Below, piece by piece: positions 23,213 through 23,839 of a stretch of 23,839 nucleotides of DNA. The translations under genes and the position numbers were made by a program. How positions within the stretch are numbered: position 1 is the first letter of the stretch; every line of letters starts with the position of its first letter. The notes beneath the pieces are model-generated. The model was not told the origin of the DNA. It saw only the letters and a program-made list of their open reading frames with translations, and searched no databases. This stretch comes from a virus: positions 1 through 23,839 of the IMG/VR virus record IMGVR_UViG_3300009428_000074; one strand, written 5' to 3'.

Positions 23213-23839
23213 TATAATTGATTTACTTCTAATGTACCTCCGTCTACTGTAACTGCATATCGAGTTCCACTACTGTCTCTTAATATTAAAGCGCCACCGT
23301 TAGTCTCTATTTCACAGTCACCACTATCGTCTATCGAAAATTGAGTTGTTTCTGTTCCGCTGTCCGAAACCTTACCCATCCTAAACTCGTTTTGTTTGCT
23401 TTGGATAAACTTGAGTCTTTGATTTGCAGTTGAACCAGTTGCGTTCATCAACATAGTTCCTTGAACAGCACCTTCTAATACTAATCTTCCTATATTTCCA
23501 GAACCTGTAATATGAAGCATAACACCTCCAAAAGCAGTACCATTTACTGTACCAGGAGACGTATTGTTAATTCCCACCGGGCCTGCGCTAGTAATTCTGA
23601 TTCTTTCTGTATTACTTGTAGAAAATACAGTAGAACCCCCTTGAGTAGAAGCCATAAAGTTATTTCCATTTCCGTTTCGAAAAGCCAGAAGATTGTTTCC
23701 ATCCCCTACAGTACCCTCTGCATAAATTTTTCCTATGGCATTTCCTTGTACAGATACCATCTGTAACTCCATTGCAGTTGTAGTACTATCTAAACTTTCA
23801 AATGATAAAATGTGATTACTATTACTTCCAAATTGTATA
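23212..23839 (-). CDS. Tail-fibre-like protein, C-terminal part (5' end beyond right edge)
   Basis: The frame is open to the right edge: 22 further codons without a stop precede the first internal ATG at 23772, so the true start lies outside the window. The visible 208 residues are Gly/Ser/Thr/Asn-rich and beta-patterned, with ERIRITSAGPVGINNTSPG, the fibre-shaft signature widespread in phage tail fibres (of the form ERMRI-GNVGIGTTSP), and a second IRLVLEGAVQG-like turn (GNIGRLVLEG). The C-terminus (GTRYAVTVDGGTLEVNQL) lacks the S74 chaperone peptidase domain that many such fibres carry. It probably forms part of a receptor-binding fibre or appendage. No Gly-X-Y collagen repeat is visible in this portion. 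Confidence 0.72.
   Translation of the reverse strand, partial: IQFGSNSNHILSFESLDSTTTAMELQMVSVQGNAIGKIYAEGTVGDGNNLLAFRNGNGNNFMASTQGGSTVFSTSNTERIRITSAGPVGINNTSPGTVNGTAFGGVMLHITGSGNIGRLVLEGAVQGTMLMNATGSTANQRLKFIQSKQNEFRMGKVSDSGTETTQFSIDDSGDCEIETNGGALILRDSSGTRYAVTVDGGTLEVNQL

Noticed and set aside
23212-23839. A complete 186-residue gene starting at the ATG at 23772.
   Set aside because: The frame stays open for 22 more codons to the window edge with fibre-like sequence, so this ATG is probably internal and the gene is truncated by the window.
1-23839. tRNA genes, CRISPR arrays, insertion sequences and attachment sites.
   Set aside because: None was recognised on either strand by reading; no regularly spaced direct repeats, transposase motifs, integrase or cloverleaf-like segments were seen.

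Overview
The window is a block of a tailed double-stranded DNA phage genome, most likely a podovirus-type phage of a marine Bacteroidetes (Flavobacteriia-like) host. The gene order is that of a short-tailed phage virion module: scaffold, major capsid, small head/neck proteins, a very large tail nozzle, then three internal virion proteins. Putative promoters carry the Bacteroidetes -7 box TAnnTTTG rather than TATAAT, and start codons mostly lack a Shine-Dalgarno sequence. The DNA is AT-rich. The closest layout I know is that of crAss-like phages and their marine Cellulophaga-phage relatives (capsid, ring proteins, 'muzzle', cargo proteins), which also resembles T7 gp9-gp16. This placement is inference from gene order and remembered motifs; no database was searched. 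Portal and terminase genes are not seen and probably lie outside the window.

Everything except one gene is on the minus strand, so the module reads from right to left. At the right edge (23.8-22.9 kb) are the C-terminal part of a tail-fibre-like protein and a small conserved phage protein. From 22.8 to 19.0 kb is a glycan/protein-modification cluster: a SAM methyltransferase, a 773-residue three-domain enzyme (GT4 glycosyltransferase, GT25 glycosyltransferase, procollagen-lysyl-hydroxylase-like 2OG-Fe(II) oxygenase), a DUF3310-like protein and an FkbM methyltransferase. Two small or medium proteins of unknown role follow (18.95-17.7 kb).

At 17.2-17.6 kb one gene points the other way. It encodes a small secreted protein with a typical Bacteroidetes signal peptide, has its own host-type promoter and ends at a bidirectional terminator: a phage 'moron'. 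Its promoter overlaps that of the capsid operon back to back.

From 17.1 kb leftwards come scaffold, major capsid protein, a 273-residue protein, two neck/ring proteins, the 1688-residue nozzle, and internal virion proteins of 495, 664 and more than 1163 residues. The last runs off the left edge and carries an HExxH zinc-peptidase signature.

The most unusual item is the GT4-GT25-lysyl-hydroxylase fusion. In animals lysyl hydroxylase and GT25 galactosyltransferase act in sequence on collagen lysines; here both sit on one phage polypeptide between two methyltransferase genes. It could hydroxylate, glycosylate and methylate a virion protein or a host surface molecule. The substrate is unknown.
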